From: Tannerella sp. | GTDB taxonomy: Bacteria > Bacteroidota > Bacteroidia > Bacteroidales > Tannerellaceae | Assembly: GCA_031279875.1 (NCBI GenBank) | Contig: JAITHS010000224.1 | Location: forward strand, 1-9,694 | Direction of reading: 5' to 3' | DNA length: 9,694 bases | Shown: in pieces, positions 7,656-9,694 of the stretch | Layout of the letters: each line of letters opens with the position of its first letter | Position numbering within the stretch: position 1 is the first letter of the stretch | Translations under genes and position numbers: made by a program | The notes under the pieces: model-generated | Databases searched by the model: none | What the model saw: the letters and a program-made list of their open reading frames with translations, nothing else | Told to the model about the DNA's origin: nothing

Positions 7656-9026
7656 TTATTCGACGGCAATTCTTCTTACACGTTTGTTGCCGTAATCGGA
7701 TACGTAAATGACGCCTTCGGCATCAACGACAATTCCGTGAGGCTCTTTAAAACGTGCATTTTCTCTGGCGCCGTCCACCATGCCGCTGTTTTGAGGTATT
7801 CCTATCAGGGTTGATACCATCAGAGTGCGGGTATTGATTATCCTGATACAATGGTTGTTAGAGTCTCCCATATACAAATTGCCGTCGGCGTCGAAATTGA
7901 TCATACGGGGTTCGTTAAACTGCGCTATATCCAACGTTCCGTCTCTAAATCCGCCGGCGGTGGGACCCGACAATTTGTGGAAATCGGGGTCTGTAGGCGA
8001 AGCGGTTTGTGGCGGATTTTGCAGATCTATCATGCAAAGACTATGTCGCACATCACCCGGAGGACTTCCTGCCGAACAGTAAGCAAACCACATCTCCGAT
8101 TTGTTGACAGGGTGAAGAGCAAGTCCGTAGGTATAACCTCTTGGCGTTAAGCCGACTATGGTTGCATCCCACGTTTTGGAGTCTATCTTTACGATTTGTC
8201 CGGAAGCATAACGGGCATAATAGAAACCGTCTGCTTCGCAATAGCAACAATGAAAATGGGTTTCGTCATCGCTGTTAGTCGGCACGGCTGTAAAACCGTT
8301 CAGGTTCCAGTTTTTGATAAAATATATTTTGGGTACCCATCCTGCTTGCGGGTCACAAAATACAAAACGATCGCGGGTATTGCTGCCCTGCGCCCCCATC
8401 ATCAGCACATTTGTTTCGGGATGTACGGTAGGAGTGCAACGATGATTGATGCCTTGTGCATTGGTTGCCATTACCTGAATGGAGTTTTCCAGTTCGCTGA
8501 TTTTGACTAAAGCGTCGTTTTCCGGCACTGTTACGAAAATGTTAAAGTTCTGATCCACACACATATAGACCGGATTTATCTGCGACTGGTCAAGAGATGT
8601 TGTTACCAGCGCCGCCGTTCCGTTGCCGGCAAGGGTTGTTACGGATGCTTCAACTTTGTAGCGAAAATAGTTGTCGAACGATTTCTTCTGGTCTTCCACT
8701 TCTACCGTCAGGATGCAAGTGTCTCCGGGCAGGCGAGGTACTAACGCTAAAATTCGTTCTCCGGTAGATGACAATACTCTTGCTTCTTTCTGGTTGAAAA
8801 AAACCTTGATTTTTGAAGCGTCGCTACCGAAATTCTTTCCGTCCACAAGCACCATTTCCCTTATCCTTCCCGAATCGGGACGAAACGAGGTCAGCTCAAC
8901 AGGCTTTGACGGATCGTAAACAATTACTTTTTTATCATCGTCTTCACATGAATAAAAAAGCATCTGAACAATTACCGTTACTATAAACAACGGTAATAAA
9001 AACTTTACATTAAAAACTTTTTTCAT
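7656..9026 (-). CDS. IPT/TIG and NHL-propeller surface lipoprotein
   Basis: I choose the ATG at 9026, giving 456 residues. An in-frame ATG at 9095 would make the protein 23 residues longer, but that stretch covers the promoter and translates an A14 run as poly-Lys. The signal peptide ends in FYSC with Cys27, followed by EDDDKK, an acidic surface-export signal. Residues about 42-124 form an IPT/TIG Ig-like domain (ELTSFRPDSGRIREMVLVDG, then NFGSD and VPRLPGDT). From about 128 to the end is a beta-propeller of NHL type. The clearest blades are 369-409 (EPRMINFDADGNLYMGDSNN) and 426-453 (EPHGIVVDAEGVIYVSDYGN). A dense His/Cys patch lies at 257-263. Such proteins often accompany SusCD pairs and probably bind glycan or protein at the surface. 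No enzymatic role is evident. Confidence 0.85.
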   Translation of the reverse strand: MKKVFNVKFLLPLFIVTVIVQMLFYSCEDDDKKVIVYDPSKPVELTSFRPDSGRIREMVLVDGKNFGSDASKIKVFFNQKEARVLSSTGERILALVPRLPGDTCILTVEVEDQKKSFDNYFRYKVEASVTTLAGNGTAALVTTSLDQSQINPVYMCVDQNFNIFVTVPENDALVKISELENSIQVMATNAQGINHRCTPTVHPETNVLMMGAQGSNTRDRFVFCDPQAGWVPKIYFIKNWNLNGFTAVPTNSDDETHFHCCYCEADGFYYARYASGQIVKIDSKTWDATIVGLTPRGYTYGLALHPVNKSEMWFAYCSAGSPPGDVRHSLCMIDLQNPPQTASPTDPDFHKLSGPTAGGFRDGTLDIAQFNEPRMINFDADGNLYMGDSNNHCIRIINTRTLMVSTLIGIPQNSGMVDGARENARFKEPHGIVVDAEGVIYVSDYGNKRVRRIAVE

Positions 9027-9061
9027 AGGCGAATTTGTTATTTTGTGTTTGAAAATCGCCG

Positions 9062-9092
9062 CAAATATAAACGTTTTTTTTTTTTTTACTAA
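9062..9092 (-). promoter_or_regulatory. Bacteroidota-type promoter with an A14 spacer
   Basis: On the minus strand TATATTTG (9069 down to 9062) matches the -7 consensus TAnnTTTG exactly. TTAG (9092-9089) lies 19 nt upstream, the expected spacing for the -33 TTTG box, which it matches at 3 of 4 bases. Fourteen of the 19 spacer bases are an uninterrupted A-run (T14 on the plus strand, 9074-9087). Transcription would start near 9055, leaving a leader of about 30 nt before the ATG at 9026. Its position ahead of the whole operon, and the lack of another good match, make it the likely main promoter. Confidence 0.7.
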
Positions 9093-9139
9093 CATTTTTT
9101 ATATGTTTAACAACAATGTTATAAAACATGTTTTTGTTA
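9091..9139. promoter_or_regulatory. Cluster of AACA/TGTT dyads, possible operator
   Basis: Directly upstream of the promoter are several short dyads: a perfect 12-bp palindrome AAAACATGTTTT (9123-9134), AACAATGTT (9112-9120), and AACAT / ATGTT arms at 9091-9095 and 9103-9107. TAACAA (9108-9113) and TTGTTA (9134-9139) enclose the first two. Repeated half-sites at this place could bind a regulator. The region is AT-rich, so chance palindromes are common and no known regulator motif is recognised. Confidence 0.35.
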
Positions 9140-9190
9140 GTTGGTTGATTGTCTGGTTTTTATATGCAAATTATTCTGAAGCCGGAGAGA

Positions 9191-9232
9191 CAATTAATTG
9201 AAAATTGAGGGTTGAAAGTTGAAAATTATGGG
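9191..9232. repeat. AT-rich low-complexity stretch
   Basis: The stretch begins with the palindrome CAATTAATTG and continues with degenerate GTTGAAA-type units (GAAAATTGAGG, GTTGAAAGTTGAAAATT). It separates the operon's promoter region from the right-hand repeat cluster. No gene or regulatory function can be supported. Confidence 0.6.
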
Positions 9233-9290
9233 TGATCGTCATTGCGAATGTACATGATACAACCAAACGAAATAGGATGACGGTACCACG

Positions 9291-9321
9291 AACCCTTGCA
9301 GTGGTTTTAAACCCTGCAAGC
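9291..9321 (+). repeat. 31-bp imperfect dyad element, right copy
   Basis: This is the counterpart of 347-377 in opposite orientation, with 28 of 31 positions identical. CTTGCAG (9295-9301) and CTGCAAG (9314-9320) form the stem around TGGTTTTAAACC. It is preceded by GTACCACG, a word that marks several module borders in this flank. Confidence 0.75.
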
Positions 9322-9340
9322 GGTTTTGAGAAGGCAGAAA

Positions 9341-9377
9341 GTACCACGTCATTGCGAGGAACGAAGCAATCCAGAAA
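9341..9377 (+). repeat. Half copy of the palindromic element
   Basis: Starts with GTACCACGTCATTGCGAG and runs through one arm of the hairpin element to CCAGAAA, then stops; the centre and right arm are missing. The full copy begins at 9382, only 41 bp further on, with the same first 32 bases. This looks like a tandem partial duplication or the remains of an insertion next to an older copy. Its CCAGAAA end matches the left-flank copy (113-119) better than it matches the adjacent full copy, which has CCGGAAA. Confidence 0.85.
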
Positions 9378-9381
9378 ACAT

Positions 9382-9526
9382 GTACCACGTCATTGCGAGG
9401 AACGAAGCAATCCGGAAATTACAGGATTGCAGGAGAGGCAGGATTTACAGGTTTTTATCCGGATTGCTTCGTTTCTCGCAATGACGAATGCCCTGCACGT
9501 TAATGCCCTCGCTATGACGTGGTACC
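9382..9526 (+). repeat. Palindromic repeat element, right full copy with nested inverted repeats
   Basis: Two inverted-repeat pairs are visible. The inner arms 9388-9415 and 9459-9486 match at 27 of 28 positions. The outer ends GTACCACGTCATTGCGAG (9382-9399) and 9508-9525 match at 17 of 18 as reverse complements, like terminal inverted repeats of a 144-bp MITE-like element. It is a direct repeat of 89-227 (about 93% identical). A long open frame across it (9232-9531) is repeat-derived and not a credible gene. Confidence 0.9.
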
Positions 9527-9594
9527 ACTAACCACTAACCACTAACCACTAACCACTAACCACTAACCACTAACCACTAACCACTAACCACTAA
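9525..9594 (-). repeat. Heptanucleotide tandem array, ten exact units
   Basis: Ten perfect CCACTAA units (TTAGTGG on the minus strand) follow the right hairpin element and overlap its terminal CC. The array is the inverted counterpart of the TTAGTGA array at 1-63, with one base different in the unit. The perfect identity of all units suggests recent expansion or continuing copy-number change. Confidence 0.95.
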
Positions 9595-9611
9595 CGAATA
9601 TGTACCACGAA

Positions 9612-9694
9612 GTCCCGCAGGGACGACACTTTATTAACCGGTGACTTTAGTCTCCGGTGAGAAGAGTCATATCTACAATAGTCCCGCATGGGAC
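9612..9694. repeat. Right-edge cluster of short GC-rich hairpins
   Basis: GTCCCGCAGGGAC (9612-9624) and GTCCCGCATGGGAC (9681-9694) are near-identical hairpins with 5-bp stems and 3- or 4-nt loops. Between them ACCGGTGACT / AGTCTCCGGT (9637-9658) forms a dyad with one mismatch. The cluster follows GTACCACG at 9602-9609. It looks like yet another dispersed intergenic repeat family and is cut by the window end. No gene is visible in it. Confidence 0.7.

Larger units (their letters stand above)
510..9026 (-). other. Five-gene SusCD-type uptake operon
   Basis: All five genes lie on the minus strand, with intergenic gaps of 27, 11, 29 and 2 bp in transcription order. A single good promoter is visible ahead of the first gene, and hairpins follow the last. 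All five products carry export signals: four lipoprotein-type and one signal-peptidase-I-type. This is the typical build of a Bacteroidota polysaccharide utilisation locus core, but no carbohydrate-active enzyme or sensor/regulator lies in the window. Transcription would start near 9055 and run down to about 480. Confidence 0.85.

Noticed and set aside
9161..9176. Possible second promoter, AATAATTTGC on the minus strand
   Set aside because: The spacing inside the motif is one base short of TAnnTTTG, and no -33 box is evident.
9232..9531. Open frame of 99 codons on the plus strand in the right flank
   Set aside because: It is a translation of the palindromic repeats. Peptides such as SLRGTKQS and HCEERSNPE are typical spurious products of this repeat family.
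9525..9594. Possible CRISPR array
   Set aside because: The period is 7 nt with no spacers, and no cas genes are present. It is a simple tandem repeat.
1..9694. Insertion sequence or composite transposon carrying the operon
   Set aside because: No transposase or integrase gene is present, and no target-site duplication can be defined. Only non-coding repeats are visible.

Overview
The window looks like chromosomal DNA of an uncultured or unnamed member of the Bacteroidota, most likely order Bacteroidales. The reasons are a SusC/SusD pair, lipoproteins with acidic residues just after the lipid-anchored cysteine, a promoter of the TTTG-N19-21-TAnnTTTG type used by this phylum, and genes preceded by A-rich leaders with no Shine-Dalgarno sequence. 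I cannot name the species from this sequence.

Layout. Positions 1-509 are non-coding and full of repeats: a heptanucleotide array, a long perfect hairpin element, a 31-bp element, an 18-bp tandem duplication and two small hairpins. Positions 510-9026 hold one five-gene operon, entirely on the minus strand and tightly packed (gaps of 27, 11, 29 and 2 bp). Positions 9027-9190 hold its promoter and possible operator. Positions 9191-9694 are again dense repeats: the same 31-bp element, a half copy and a full copy of the hairpin element, a second heptanucleotide array, and short GC-rich hairpins.

The operon, in transcription order, encodes an IPT/TIG plus NHL-propeller lipoprotein, a SusC-type TonB-dependent outer-membrane transporter, a SusD-type binding lipoprotein, a DUF1735/DUF4361-type lipoprotein, and a lipoprotein with two bacterial Ig-like domains and a C-terminal discoidin (F5/8 type C) domain. 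Together they read as a cell-surface capture-and-import machine: SusD and three accessory surface lipoproteins bind a glycan or glycoconjugate, and SusC imports it with TonB energy. The window contains no glycoside hydrolase, lyase, sulfatase, peptidase or regulator, so the substrate cannot be read from it and degradation must be encoded elsewhere.

The two most unusual points are these. (1) The spacer between the two promoter boxes is a 14-A homopolymer, which could vary in length and switch the operon. (2) The repeat modules on the two sides lie in mirror order outward from the operon (31-bp element, hairpin element, heptanucleotide array), so the operon is bracketed by homologous repeats able to recombine. 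The operon itself is an ordinary type of Sus-like locus; I did not find a clearly new enzymatic system.
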